Counted from the first letter of the stretch, positions 8,623 to 18,207 are shown. The stretch is DNA of 64,000 bases from JACRDG01 sp963760985 (GCA_963760985.1 CAVXFM010000017.1:1-64000), one strand, 5' to 3'. Numbers and translations: made by a program. Notes: generated by a model not told the origin, from the sequence alone.

Positions 8623-9766
8623 TTGTTCAAGCTCGATGATGAACAACGGATGATTCTCGAAACCGTCCGTCGGATCGCGGCAAAGGAGCTTGCGCCCAAA
8701 GCCGCGGAACTGGATGAAACAGCGGAATTCCCCGTGCACGCGGTGGAGGCGTTCGCGGAGAACGGTGTGCTCAACCCTCTCCTGCCCGCGCAGTACGGCG
8801 GCGTGGAACTGAGTTTGCACACTTTCTCCCTGATTCTTGAGGAGATCGGCCGGGTGTGCGCGTCGTCCGCGCTGTTGCTCATTGCGCAGTCAGACGGGAT
8901 GCTGCCGATTCTTCATGGGGGAAGCGAGGCTTTGAAAGAAAAATACCTCCCGCGTCTTGAGGGTGATTCCCGCCGACTCACCGCTCTTGCCGCGACAGAA
9001 CCGTCCGCGGGCTCGGATCTTCTCTCCATGAGGACCAAGGCGGTGCGCAGGGACGACGTGTACGTGGTGAACGGCCAGAAATGCTTTATCACCAATGGAT
9101 CCGTAGCGGATTTCTTCGTGCTGTTTGCGTATACCGATGCCTCCAAGGGATCCCGGGGCATTAGCGCCTTTGTCGTGGAAAAGGACTTCCCCGGCCTCGT
9201 GTACGGCAAGAACGAGAAACAAGATGGGCATGCGTGGCTCGGTCAACTCCGAGCTGTATTTCGAGGATATGGAGGTGCCCGCGGAAAACCTCGTCGGCGC
9301 AGAAGGGAGCGGATTTGTCTGTCTTATGAAGACATTGGCAATGAGCAGGCTCTTTTGCGCTTCCCAGGCAGTCGGCATCGCTCAAGGCGCTCTGGAACAT
9401 GCCGTAGCGTATGCCCGGGAACGTGTGCAGTTCGCTCATCCCATTGCCGCACTTGCTCCCATTCAGTTCATGGTCGCGGATATGGCAGCTTCTGTGGAGG
9501 CGTCACGGCTGCTCACCCACGAGGCAGCGCTTCTGTTCGACGAGGGCGATACGGCACGTGCGGGCACCATTGCGGCAATGGCCAAGTTCACCGCATCGGA
9601 CACCGCAATGCGGGTCACCACGGACGCGGTTCAGATCATGGGTGGTTACGGTTATATGAAGGACTACCCCGTGGAACGCATGATGCGAGATGCAAAACTT
9701 ACCCAGATTTACACGGGAACCAATCAGATCATGAGGTTGATAGCAGGAAGGGATCTCTTAGCCTAA
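8623..9766 (+). CDS. Acyl-CoA dehydrogenase without the canonical Glu, probable cyclohex-1-ene-1-carboxyl-CoA dehydrogenase, frameshifted
   Basis: A TTG at 8623 with GGAGG 7 bases upstream is the best start. The protein has about 380 residues and the usual landmarks (AATEPSAGSDLLSMRTKA, GYGYMKDYPVERMMRD). At the catalytic position the sequence is QIYTGTNQI: Thr (codon 9713-9715) replaces Glu. Counting from the TTG, residue 91 is Asp (GAC at 8893-8895) in IAQSDGMLPI. Loss of the Glu together with D91 is, as I recall from published structures, what defines cyclohex-1-ene-1-carboxyl-CoA dehydrogenase, which performs a 1,4-elimination to the 1,5-diene. An extra A at 9217-9219 shifts the frame (true reading NENKMGMRGS), at the same sequence context as in the preceding gene. 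The substrate remains inference. Confidence 0.75.
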
Positions 9767-10169
9767 CAGGCTGTCGCGTAAGGCGAATCTTTCCCAAAAC
9801 CGCGGCACGATGGCGTGGATTCCGACCACTTCCGGCGCATGTCCGGAAGGAAGAGATTGGTGCATCAAAATTCTGAGAGCCACGCACCGGGGCTGAGATG
9901 ATGGTGCGATACGCGGAGCAGCACGATGGTCACCATGATCGGGGCGAGGCAACAGGCTTCTCGAGTCGAACCGAGCAGACTCAATGAGTGGATGCAGGGT
10001 CAAAAGGTTGACGTCCTTCTGACCATGACGGCGATGTTTTTCTCCCGGGAGCAGACTTCGCCTCATGATGTCTGCCCCTGGCTCTGCCTTTTCAGGAAAC
10101 ATGACATGACATGACATCAGTCTGTCCGAAACCTTTACATATTTGCACAAGAAAAGGGAGGACCGTGAC
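9767..10169. other. Non-coding interval between dehydrogenase and ligase genes
   Basis: No credible gene is seen. A 7-bp stem (CTTCCGG/CCGGAAG, 9829-9849) follows the dehydrogenase stop. Three tandem ATGAC units lie near 10101-10118, shortly before the ligase. The gap suggests that the ligase may have its own promoter, but I could not pick a convincing one. Confidence 0.4.
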
Positions 10170-11837
10170 ATGAGTCAGCAGCATCGTACCTATGATCTCG
10201 CCATGTTCAAGGACACGTTCGAGAACGAGTTCACGTATGCGGAGGGTTTCCGGCGAAATACCCACCGGTACAGAAACAGCAATGCACTCACCTGCCCCAT
10301 AAGAAAAAGGACCTGGACGTATTCCGAACTTGATCGCGAAGTGAACAGACTAGCTCATGCCCTCCGTGATGATCACGTGGGCAAGAGCGATGTAGTGATG
10401 TACCAACTGTGTAACTGTGCAGAATTTGTTTTCCTCTATCTTGCGCCTCAGAAGCTCGGAGCGATCAACTGCCCTATCAATTTCAGGCTTTCGTATGGAG
10501 AAACTGCATATACCATAGATGACAGCAAGCCCAAGATCTATTTCTACGACTCGGCAATCAGCAATGTGGCGGAAAAGGCCCTGAATAGCGCATCACACAA
10601 GCCCGCGAAGGTGGTCATGGTGGATGTGTCCGGATCGCACAAGCCCTTTGCCGGAGCAATTTCATACGATGACTATGCGCGAGGAAAGTCGGAGGAAGAT
10701 CCGGGGATCCCTCGACCGAGCCACATCTATGACGAGACCACGCGATTGTATACTTCCGGGACGACCGGTATGCCCAAGGGCGTTCCCTTGAACAACGTAA
10801 ACGAGATCCTCAGCGCCCATGATGTCATCATGCATTTTCCTCTGTCCCCGCGAGACAAGACCATGAATATGACGCCGTGGTTTCACCGCGGAGGGCTCTA
10901 CTCAGGAGGACCCAATCCCACCCTGTACACAGGAGGAGAAGTAGTGTGCCTGCGGGAATTCGATCCCGCGAAAATCCTCGACCATGTGCAGGAATACGGC
11001 CTCACGTTTCTCATCGGAGCGCCGGTGACGCTCAAAGGCCTGCACGACGAACAGCTGAAAAAACCGCGAGACCTCAGCAAGCTCCGGGGCATCGTCACCA
11101 TGGGCGCTCCTTTGGAGAAAAATAGCTGCATCGCGTTCCAGAAAGTGCTGACCCCGAACATTTTCAATGGATACGGTTCCACCGAAGCATTTTGGAACAC
11201 ATTCCTCAGACCGCACGATCTCCCGGACATGGCAGGGTCCGCTGGCCGTTCCTGTACCGACGATGACGTAGCCGTGGTAAAACTGCATTCAGAGCGTCTG
11301 GCAGAACCGGATGATCATGTCGCAAAAGACAATGAGGAAGTAGGAGAAATTATTGTAAAGCCGACCGGCAAATGTGCTTTTGATTACATCAACAAGCCGG
11401 ATGAGGCGAAGAAGAAGTTTTACAAGGGCTGGCTGTATATCGGCGATCTTGGCACCTGGAGTGAAGACGAATTCATCACCGTGGTGGGAAGAAAGGATGA
11501 CATGATCATTTCCGGCGGAGAAAACATTCAGCCTGTACAAGTGGAGGAAATCATCAATCAGTGCCCCAAAGTACGCGAGAATGTCATCGTGGGCATGCCT
11601 GACCCCAAGTGGGGCCAGGTGGTGGTCGCGTATGTGGTCAAGGAGGATCCCGCCCTCACCGCTGAGGAACTCGATGAGTTCTGTCTGAATCACCCGATGA
11701 TGGCGCGGTACAAGAGACCTCGCTATTACAGGTTTGTGGAAACACTCCCCCTGACAGCGACCGGCAAGAAGGTCCACTACAAGGTAAAACAACAATCTGT
11801 GGATGATTTGGCCAAAGGTCTGCTGGAGAAAATCTGA
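10170..11837 (+). CDS. AMP-forming carboxylic acid-CoA ligase (candidate cyclohexanecarboxylate-CoA ligase)
   Basis: The ATG at 10170 has GGGAGG 8 bases upstream; the protein is 555 residues and intact. Adenylate-forming core motifs are in order: LYTSGTTGMPKGVP (phosphate loop, about residue 192), NGYGSTE, YIGDLG, GRKDDMIISGGENIQP, and the catalytic Lys near the end in LTATGKKVHYKV. The enzyme should convert a carboxylate, ATP and CoA into the acyl-CoA, AMP and pyrophosphate. The substrate is not visible in the motifs. The two dehydrogenases just before it, one with cyclohexenoyl-type active-site residues, point to cyclohexanecarboxylate or a related ring acid. Confidence 0.8.
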   Translation: MSQQHRTYDLAMFKDTFENEFTYAEGFRRNTHRYRNSNALTCPIRKRTWTYSELDREVNRLAHALRDDHVGKSDVVMYQLCNCAEFVFLYLAPQKLGAINCPINFRLSYGETAYTIDDSKPKIYFYDSAISNVAEKALNSASHKPAKVVMVDVSGSHKPFAGAISYDDYARGKSEEDPGIPRPSHIYDETTRLYTSGTTGMPKGVPLNNVNEILSAHDVIMHFPLSPRDKTMNMTPWFHRGGLYSGGPNPTLYTGGEVVCLREFDPAKILDHVQEYGLTFLIGAPVTLKGLHDEQLKKPRDLSKLRGIVTMGAPLEKNSCIAFQKVLTPNIFNGYGSTEAFWNTFLRPHDLPDMAGSAGRSCTDDDVAVVKLHSERLAEPDDHVAKDNEEVGEIIVKPTGKCAFDYINKPDEAKKKFYKGWLYIGDLGTWSEDEFITVVGRKDDMIISGGENIQPVQVEEIINQCPKVRENVIVGMPDPKWGQVVVAYVVKEDPALTAEELDEFCLNHPMMARYKRPRYYRFVETLPLTATGKKVHYKVKQQSVDDLAKGLLEKI

Positions 11838-11915
11838 GGCCCAGGAGGGATCGTTTTGCGGCACGGCGATGCAGGGTCCTAAATCTGCTTCACCTCGAAA
11901 CACTGGATTGCAGAG

Positions 11916-11963
11916 TACTGAAGCGCAAGAGAGAACGAAAACATCGTTCGATGCGCTTCAGTA
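11916..11963. terminator. Strong two-part hairpin after the ligase gene
   Basis: The outer arms TACTGAAGCGCA/TGCGCTTCAGTA (11916-11927, 11952-11963) are perfect. Inside them GAACGA/TCGTTC forms a second stem with a 5-base loop. The structure lies between convergent genes and can act on both strands, although no long T-run follows. Confidence 0.5.
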
Positions 11964-12024
11964 TACTGCCGAGACATTTTCAACCCAGAACGATGGCGGA
12001 CTGCTGCTGCGTCGCCGTGGCCTA

Positions 12025-13042
12025 TCAAAACGACCACACTGCTCCAATGCCTCCCGACATGTTAGACCTCGTGTACGTCGCTCTAGCGCCGAAACGAAAG
12101 CGGTCGGAAAAATCTGTGACCGTGACATTGTCGACAAACTGAAGAAAATGAAACAAGGAATCCACAGCGCCTTGCGCACGAACTTGCATCCAATCACCCG
12201 AAGACCATACTTGGAAGAAGAAGTTCGGGCCCACGCTGACATTATACTCAAAGTTGTACTCAAAACACTGCATCGGCTTGTGCACTTGGTATGCGAGAAC
12301 AAGTCCTAAGAGATCGGTCTGGACAGGAGGTGGAGCAGGAAGAACGATACTCATCAGACGGTCAGGGACGCTTATGTCTGCCCGTGCAAATGGACTCCAC
12401 AGCAAGGAAGCCCTGTACCTGTGGACCGGTGATTTCCAACCCTAGATACGGTATCCAGACCTTTGAGGAAAAATCTCCGAAAACCCTGACAGACTCATAA
12501 CGATCCCCCGGACCGCTCGAAGAGTGATTAATCGGTTGGCCTGTTTCATCTCTCGGATTTGTGAGTCCCACGGACAATTGGTCCCTCCGTAAGCCCACCA
12601 GGGCAGCACAGTTCGGCCTCACCCTATATCCTATGTGGCCGTCAAGGGCCCACCACTGCAACTTCGGGCCATCCCACCGCACTGCGCCAGTTGGTTCCGC
12701 CGGGGTCCGGATGCGTATGTTCCGTGATGCGGCGCCCTGGCCCCTCAACGCGAGAAAGAATCCGGAGCAGGAATCAGCCCTCACGCCCACCGATCCTATC
12801 CACACATTCGCACCCTTAAACGAGAGGTCCAAGTCGAGGCCCACGTCGGGACGCGGTACATTGAAGTTGACGCCAATGTGCCCATACCCCACCCTTGCAT
12901 CTGAACTTATTGCCCAGCCGAGTGGTCCATCTCCGTACAAGGCCCCCGCCACGGACGGCATCCCGGGCAACGCCGCACCGAACAACTCCTCAGCGGTCGC
13001 AGTCGTGGCGAAAATGCCGACAAGCACCATGGCGGCTACCAA
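12025..13042 (-). CDS. Putative outer-membrane beta-barrel protein, frameshifted, 5' end at an IS element
   Basis: The N-terminus has a hydrophobic export segment (LVAAMVLVGIFATTATA then EELFG). The mature part alternates polar and hydrophobic residues with many Gly and aromatic residues, and the protein ends ...GGIGAVWSF; a terminal Phe is typical of barrels inserted by the BAM complex. The frame breaks near 12400, and the correct continuation is LWSPFARADISVPDRLM. No good Met precedes the basic KLRLL segment: the frame runs upstream into the left end of the IS66 element within 25 bases. The start at 13042 (TTG) or 13030 (ATG) may therefore be a remnant of a start removed by the insertion. 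A minus-strand promoter beyond the IS (14856-14884) may have belonged to it. Confidence 0.5.
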
Positions 13043-13063
13043 TAAACGCAGTTTTGGCTGAAA

Positions 13064-13077
13064 ATCCGTTCAGGGGG
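13064..13077 (+). repeat. IS66 left terminal inverted repeat
   Basis: ATCCGTTCAGGGGG lies just beyond the stop codon of the transposase gene and pairs with the right end with one mismatch. Confidence 0.65.
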
Positions 13078-13078
13078 A

Positions 13079-14526
13079 TCAAGCAGCGAGCTTGATCTGA
13101 TTGTCTGCTCTGGACAGTAACGAGGGCGCAGGTAATCCTCTGCGGTGTGCAGTGATGGCCTGAGTGAGGAACTCGATGGGGTGTCTGCCCTGCATTCGGC
13201 AGGTGTGTATGACCGTGAGGAGTCGTTTTGTTACCCAGGCCCCTTGCTCGGTTTTGTTCCCCTGGCAGATCCTTCGCCACATTACAGGTGACCGCGCCGC
13301 CTGTTCCGCTATGTTGTTGGTCGGCTCCACACCCTCGTGGTAGAGAAAGGTGAAAAGCCCACCCCAGCACAACAGAAGATTCCCAGCAAATCTCCCGACC
13401 CTTGGGGTGTCACTTGCCTGATATTTCTTCAGACAAGCAGCCATTCGTGCCCGGATGGGAACGGAAAGCGTTATCAATTCAGATCGGGTGATGTCCCCGG
13501 CTGTGAACTTGTGCCAGATCTGGAACAACCGTTTGGACTCGTCCAACATCCATCGGCTGAGGTCTTGGGCGTCCCCTTTCAGGCATGTGGAGGCCAACTC
13601 CTTGAAGTTTCTGATGAGATGAGCCCAGCAGAATTGGAATACTCCGTCGTGTGCTTTGAAATAGGCCCGAAAGCGGTCACAGCATAGAATTCCGCTGAAG
13701 TTGTCTCCGATGATCTGCTGGAGGGTCTGTGCCGTGCGGGGTCCGATCTTGAAGACCACAAACAACGGGGCAACCAGGATCCACAGCCAGTTGAGCTTCG
13801 AACCCAACGGCCAACCGGTCTCATCGGCATTGAGAATCGCAAGATCCGGCACCTTTGAGAGAAGCTGGTCGTAAGTCTCATTGACCGCCGCCGCAGCTTG
13901 GTTGAGGAGGCTGCATACCGACCCGGTGCTGATCGGGACTCCAAAGATCGTGCGGCTTACGTCCTCTGCTCCCCGTCGTGATATCCTGTGACCTGCCGTC
14001 AAATAGCTCAGGGTAGCTGTGAGACGCGGGCCGAACCCTGATTGCCATTCCAGAGGCAGCTCTGCCCAGGTGGTTGTTCCGCACGAGCACTCAAAACCAA
14101 ATCGCCGGCATTCAGTAACGTTGAGACTGTTCGGCGGTATTTCAAGCTGCTGATGCCTGATTGGGTCCGGTTTGAACATCTCAGGCTTGGGATCATCAGG
14201 TACTGGAGCGCCGCACTTCTTGCACTCTCTGGGTAGAAGGGAACGGTCTTTCTCACTTGATCAGGCGGGAAAAGTTCTCGGGTCATGCCCTTGTGACCTT
14301 TCTGGCCGCTGGACTTGCGTCTAGGTTCCCCCTCTTGCGCTCTCCGCTTTCTCGGTGGCTTCACAAATCCGTCCGATGACGGCGGCTTCGAGGAGTTGGA
14401 GGAGTTTGTCGATCTCCTCGCAACAGTCTCCTCAGCCTTCTCAGCACGCCGACTCAGGTCCAGGAGGACCTTCACTGTAGGCTCCTCACCGGATCGATAG
14501 AGCTTGATGGCTTCCTCCCGAGTCAT
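13079..14526 (-). CDS. tnpC: IS66-family transposase (TnpC type), frameshifted
   Basis: The start is the ATG at 14526 (MTREEAIKLYRSGEE). Then come a coiled-coil segment, a Ser/Asn-rich SSNSSKPPSSDG linker, the zinc-ribbon (CKKCGAP, later CSCG) and the DDE catalytic core: LNADETGW, CCDRFRAYF, and EPTNNIAEQAAR. The core continues to the stop at 13079. One C is missing near 14230, where the correct reading is FYPRECKKCGAPVPDDPKPE. The joined length of about 483 residues is normal for the family. Catalytic residues look intact, so the element may be active apart from the shift. Confidence 0.85.
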
Positions 14527-14713
14527 GGCGGCACCGCATATCACAACCACTCGGCATTGCAATGAAAAGCGAAAAACTGTCGCGATATGGCGCGCCTACA
14601 CACACCGTTGCTCAGCGCGCTCAGTCCATTTGACGCAAAAAGGGGGGGACGGCAGATTTATCCGAGCGACCCGACGTGCTCCACGAAGGGCGTTCTCGGC
14701 TCGTTTGATGAGC

Positions 14714-14727
14714 CCCCCTGAGCGGAT
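14714..14727 (-). repeat. IS66 right terminal inverted repeat
   Basis: CCCCCTGAGCGGAT is the inverted partner of the left end. It lies about 190 bases upstream of the transposase start. Confidence 0.65.
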
Positions 14728-15179
14728 ACAGAAATAGCATACATAACGAATCCTCCTCGATTGATGTTTACACGCAAAGCCGCGGAATGGCCGATCACGC
14801 TTTCTGGCGCAGCAACTTTGCAGAAAAACCTACGTTATATTGAAAATGTATACCGCGTATACTCTGGCAATGGAAATGAGTCAAGACAATTGAATCCGGC
14901 ACGGTTTGGGATCTTTGCGCGAGTCGATGCCGCACAGCACCAAGACCCCTACGCGGTAAACGTCCTCGCCGCGTTTCTTGACCCTGAGATACTTTCGTGG
15001 CAATCCGCTCACACGTTTGCCGCATTGGGCTAGGACGAAATCCATGCCGTATTGCAATTTCAGTCGGCATTAGATCCGCGTTTCGTTTCCAAACGTACCC
15101 GGTATTGTAGTTAGTATGCCCCTCTTTTTGCGATCAACTGGGCATATGTGGAAATGTCAAAGCGAACTTGGATTCTGGC
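14728..15179. other. Interval beyond the IS element, no recognised gene
   Basis: Short frames exist on both strands but none looks like a known protein. The notable element is a GTATAC-CGC-GTATAC double palindrome at 14848-14862 overlapping a minus-strand promoter. Confidence 0.4.
14856..14884 (-). promoter_or_regulatory. Minus-strand sigma-70-type promoter
   Basis: Read on the minus strand, TTGACT (14884-14879) and TATACG (14861-14856) are separated by 17 bases. It points toward the IS element and, beyond it, the outer-membrane protein gene. A GTATAC palindrome pair overlaps the -10. Confidence 0.45.
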
Positions 15180-15209
15180 TTGACTCGCACCGTTACGCTC
15201 GCTTATCGT
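15180..15209 (+). promoter_or_regulatory. Candidate promoter of the universal stress protein gene
   Basis: TTGACT at 15180-15185 and TATCGT at 15204-15209 are 18 bases apart, about 95 bases before the start codon. Confidence 0.35.
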
Positions 15210-15304
15210 AGTACCATGGGTAGAAGAAGATTGTCCGGAAACGATGGACCAGCACCGCTTCCAAGCGGTTCTTGACATCCCTTAGGCACAAGGAGGTGTG
15301 CGCA

Positions 15305-15790
15305 ATGGTTCCGAAAAAGATTCTCTTTTGCACTGATTTTTCGGAGAACAGCCGGCCCGCATGGGAACTGGCAATGGACTACTCCGCAGCATTTGGAGCC
15401 CAACTCCTCATCCTCCATGTCATAGATTACAAGAATTTTCCCGGCTATGTTGACTGGGGCGAGAGACTGCGTCAGATTCTTGAGGAAACCAAGAGCGCTG
15501 CAAACGAGCACCTTCAGTCGATGCTGAAGGAATGCGCTCCGACGGTGAAGGATGTAAGAAGCTACTGCCGCACCGGCGTGACTCCCGGAGAGATCGTTGC
15601 CCTGGCCCAACAGGAATCTGCGGACCTGATCGTGCTCGGGACCCATGGCCGCACCGGTATGAAACATCTTGTCATGGGAAGCGTGGCCAGAAGCGTCCTG
15701 AAGATGGCCCATCGGCCGGTGCTGATCGTGGAAGGTCCCCCGGAGAAAGGGGAATCGTTCGAGGCATTTGGAGAGTTCCCCGTGCCTTAG
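15305..15790 (+). CDS. Universal stress protein (UspA family)
   Basis: The ATG at 15305 has AAGGAGG 9 bases upstream. The 161-residue protein has the N-terminal KILFCTDFSENSRPAWELA and the C-terminal nucleotide-binding motif GTHGRTGMKHLVMGSVARSV (G-2X-G-9X-G-S), so it is of the ATP-binding subclass. It is cytoplasmic, single-domain and probably dimeric. No partner gene adjoins it; a 7-bp stem (CAGGTTC/GAACCTG) follows at 15867-15884. Confidence 0.85.
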   Translation: MVPKKILFCTDFSENSRPAWELAMDYSAAFGAQLLILHVIDYKNFPGYVDWGERLRQILEETKSAANEHLQSMLKECAPTVKDVRSYCRTGVTPGEIVALAQQESADLIVLGTHGRTGMKHLVMGSVARSVLKMAHRPVLIVEGPPEKGESFEAFGEFPVP

Positions 15791-15866
15791 GGGTGGGGGC
15801 ACCTCACGGATCTCGTAAAGGCCGCATGCTGCAGCAGGGCAGCTCTTACGTACTCATGCTTGCCCA

Positions 15867-15884
15867 CAGGTTCCTCAGAACCTG
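15867..15884. terminator. Short hairpin after the usp gene
   Basis: CAGGTTC and GAACCTG form a perfect 7-bp stem with a CTCA loop about 75 bases after the usp stop. A TTCTTCCTG stretch follows. The rest of 15791-16180 shows no gene. Confidence 0.4.
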
Positions 15885-16180
15885 ACAGGTGAGGTTCTTC
15901 CTGCGCAGTGCTCAGAAAAGATAGCGGCTCACGTGCCAGAGACCCTGTCCTCCACTAAGATTGCGTCGCTCAACAGACTTCCGGCACCTCATCGGGGAGT
16001 CACACCTGTTTTAACCCCGTTTCACATTTTCTCGGGCACCAGTGCACTTTGTTGCCGGTTCGACCGGCCTTGATCCCATCCATATACGACATATACTGAT
16101 TATTAGGCAGCGTCAGTAGAATCCCTGGGGCCGCCTCAGAAAAGCGTCTTGTCGATTGAGCCAGAGGAGGTTCAGAGACA

Positions 16181-17168
16181 ATGAAATCAATTGCGATAGC
16201 CCGAAAGATACCACACACCATCGAAACCCGGCCGCGGGGTCACATGCCCATTCATGTCGTCACTCCTCTCTGGGAGTCACCCTCTTTGAGCGCTGCAGTT
16301 GGCGCTCCTGTATTTCTCAAAATGGAATCATTCCAGCCCGTGGGGTCGTTCAAAGCCCGAGGCATTGGGCTTGCCTGCCAGGATAGCTGGGACGCGGGCG
16401 CGAAGCGGCTCGTGTGCGCTTCCGCAGGCAATGCGGGGTACGCGGTTGCGTATGCCGGACGTAAGATAGGTATTCCTGTGACCGTGGTGGTGCCCAAGAC
16501 TACACCGGCCTGGTTGAGAGACCTGGTGCGTAGAGAGGGCGCAACGGTCATCGTGCACGGAGATTCCTGGGATGACGCTCATGCCTATGGCACGGTGCTG
16601 GCCCAGGAGCAAAATGCTGCGTACATCCATCCCTTTGATGATCCGCGCGTGTGGAAAGGTCATTCCTCGATTATTCACGAGATCGCTGAGGTGGGCGTGA
16701 AGCCCGGAGCGATAGTGGTTTCCGTGGGAGGCGGTGGCCTCCTCTGTGGATTACTGGAGGGGTTGCATGCGGTCGGATGGACCGATGTCCCTATCCTCGC
16801 TGTGGAGACAGAGGGAGCAGCTTCCTTTGCCGCGGCGATCGAGGCCGGTCATCTGGTGACTCTCGACCGCATCACTTCGGTGGCCACCACATTGGGAGCC
16901 CGGACCGTGGCAGCCAAAGCCCTTGAATGGACCACGTGCGCATCCGATCACTCCCTGGCAAGTCACAGACCGAGAAGCCGTTGACTCGTGTGTGCGTTTT
17001 GCCGACGAACATCGAGTCCTGGTGGAACCCGCGTGCGGGGCGTCACTTGCAGCGGTGTACGGGAAAGCCACACCACTGGAAGGCCTGCGACCGATCGTCG
17101 TCATAGTATGTGGAGGTGCGGGCGTGAGCCTCAAGCTTCTGGATGAGTGGAAGACGATGTTGCACTAA
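16181..17168 (+). CDS. PLP-dependent serine/threonine dehydratase-like protein, frameshifted
   Basis: The ATG at 16181 follows AGAGGAGG. The fold-type II PLP enzyme motifs are present: KMESFQPVGSFKARG with the PLP-binding Lys, the SAGNAGYAVAYAGRKIGIPV loop, and the glycine-rich VSVGGGGLLCGLLEG phosphate-binding loop. The pattern is closest to the L-serine dehydratase/L-threonine deaminase branch. An extra C at 16932-16933 breaks the frame; the correct reading is EWTRAHPITPWQVTDREAVD. The tail FADEHRVLVEPACGASLAAVYG is characteristic of the branch. The joined length of about 329 residues is normal. There is no ACT domain, so allosteric isoleucine control is unlikely. Confidence 0.75.
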
Positions 17169-17234
17169 GGTGCGTCGAGCCGCGCTGTTGCGTGAATTCA
17201 GCGAAAAGTTGGGCAGATGCTCTTGGTTTTGATA

Positions 17235-17240
17235 TATAAT
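17235..17240 (+). promoter_or_regulatory. Perfect -10 element close to the start codon
   Basis: TATAAT lies only 11 bases before the ATG at 17252, so transcription would begin about 5 bases before the start codon. No Shine-Dalgarno fits in that space. The -35 is poor (TTGGGC at 17209, 20 bases away). Confidence 0.4.
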
Positions 17241-17251
17241 GGGTCCCTTCC

Positions 17252-18037
17252 ATGAATCCGATCATCACGCTCACCACAGATTTCGGCACGTGTGACGGTT
17301 TTGTCGCTCAGATGAAGGGCAAGATCCTCGGGATCAGTCCGCACACGCGGGTCGTGGACGTCACCCACGACATCGAGCCGTTTGCCGTTATGGAAGGGGC
17401 TCTGGTGCTCAAAGGCATGAGTCGTCACTTTCCTTCCGGCACGATCCACGTGGGGGTGGTGGATCCGGGAGTGGGCACCAGCCGCCGTGGTGTGGTAATG
17501 AGGGTTCACGGCCAGTTGTTCGTCGGCCCGGACAATGGCCTTTTCTCTCTGTGCGCTGCTGCGGAAGAGCAGCACCAAACAAGAGAGATTACTAATGCCG
17601 ACTTCTTCAGCACGAGTCCTCACCCTACTTTTCACGGTCGTGACGTGTTTGCGCCCGTGGCCGCACATCTCTCTCTCGGCAAAGGCTTTGACGAGGTCGG
17701 GCCGCTGATTGAGGACCCTGTGGCTCTGTCCGTGCCTGCGGTGAGGTCCACCGAGCAAGGCCTGGAAGGAGAAGTGATTTATGTTGACCGATTCGGAAAC
17801 CTGTTTTCTACTATTGAAGCAGACATGATCAGACGGCCGGTTGCCGCTGTGCTCATAGGAGAGGTGGCGATCGACGGAATCAGCCGTTTCTTCGGAGAGG
17901 TCGAGGAGGGAAAGCCTGTAGCCCTGATTAACAGTCTTGGCCTCCTGGAAATTGCCGTGAATCGCGGGAGTGCCTCAGAGTGGCTGGAAGTCGGTACTGG
18001 CGTGCGGGTGGGAGTCCTTTGGAAACAGACGCCCTGA
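17252..18037 (+). CDS. SAM hydroxide adenosyltransferase (DUF62 family)
   Basis: This 261-residue protein belongs to the family that hydrolyses S-adenosylmethionine to adenosine and methionine, related to fluorinase and chlorinase. The motifs are TLTTDFGTCDGFVAQMKG, VGVVDPGVGTSRRGV, VGPDNGLFS, FHGRDVFAPVAAHL, and the C-terminal NSLGLLEIAVNRGSA. The D-R-H side chains that position the attacking hydroxide fit these motifs, and a halogenase-specific insertion is not seen. It stands alone, possibly with a very short or leaderless mRNA, and is followed by a very strong hairpin. Confidence 0.85.
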   Translation: MNPIITLTTDFGTCDGFVAQMKGKILGISPHTRVVDVTHDIEPFAVMEGALVLKGMSRHFPSGTIHVGVVDPGVGTSRRGVVMRVHGQLFVGPDNGLFSLCAAAEEQHQTREITNADFFSTSPHPTFHGRDVFAPVAAHLSLGKGFDEVGPLIEDPVALSVPAVRSTEQGLEGEVIYVDRFGNLFSTIEADMIRRPVAAVLIGEVAIDGISRFFGEVEEGKPVALINSLGLLEIAVNRGSASEWLEVGTGVRVGVLWKQTP

Positions 18038-18165
18038 AGGGACAACCGAGCCGGGAGCTATAGTGAACTCCTATGACCTGGAGGATCACCACGAACCATG
18101 AAAATGGCACCCTGTCCAGCGACCAGCGGGAGCTGGCAAGTGCTTGAAGTTCTTGGGGATGGGGG

Positions 18166-18207
18166 TTCGGGGGAAGGCCCTTCTTTCAAGAAGGACCTTC
18201 CCCCGAA
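18166..18207. terminator. Very strong hairpin, probable terminator
   Basis: TTCGGGGGAAGG/CCTTCCCCCGAA (12 bp) is stacked on CCTTCTT/AAGAAGG (7 bp) with one mismatch and a 2-base loop, giving about 20 bp of stem. AAAATGCATTTTC follows. No gene is seen in the rest of 18038-18407. Confidence 0.65.

Larger units (their letters stand above)
13064..14727 (-). mobile_element. IS66-family insertion sequence (single-ORF, ISBst12-like group)
   Basis: A single transposase gene of the IS66 type is flanked by inverted ends: ATCCGTTCAGGGGG at 13064-13077 and, inverted, ATCCGCTCAGGGGG at 14714-14727 (13 of 14 match). The length of about 1.66 kb without tnpA/tnpB accessory genes fits the ISBst12-like group. 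I could not find a clear 8-bp target duplication, so the outer limits are uncertain by a few bases. Confidence 0.75.

Noticed and set aside
10101..10118. Tandem ATGAC repeats as a regulatory or phase-variation element
   Set aside because: There are only three 5-base units, outside any coding frame and distant from a recognisable promoter.
14795..15070. 91-residue minus-strand open frame beyond the IS
   Set aside because: It is basic and low-complexity, overlaps a promoter palindrome and matches nothing that I recognise.
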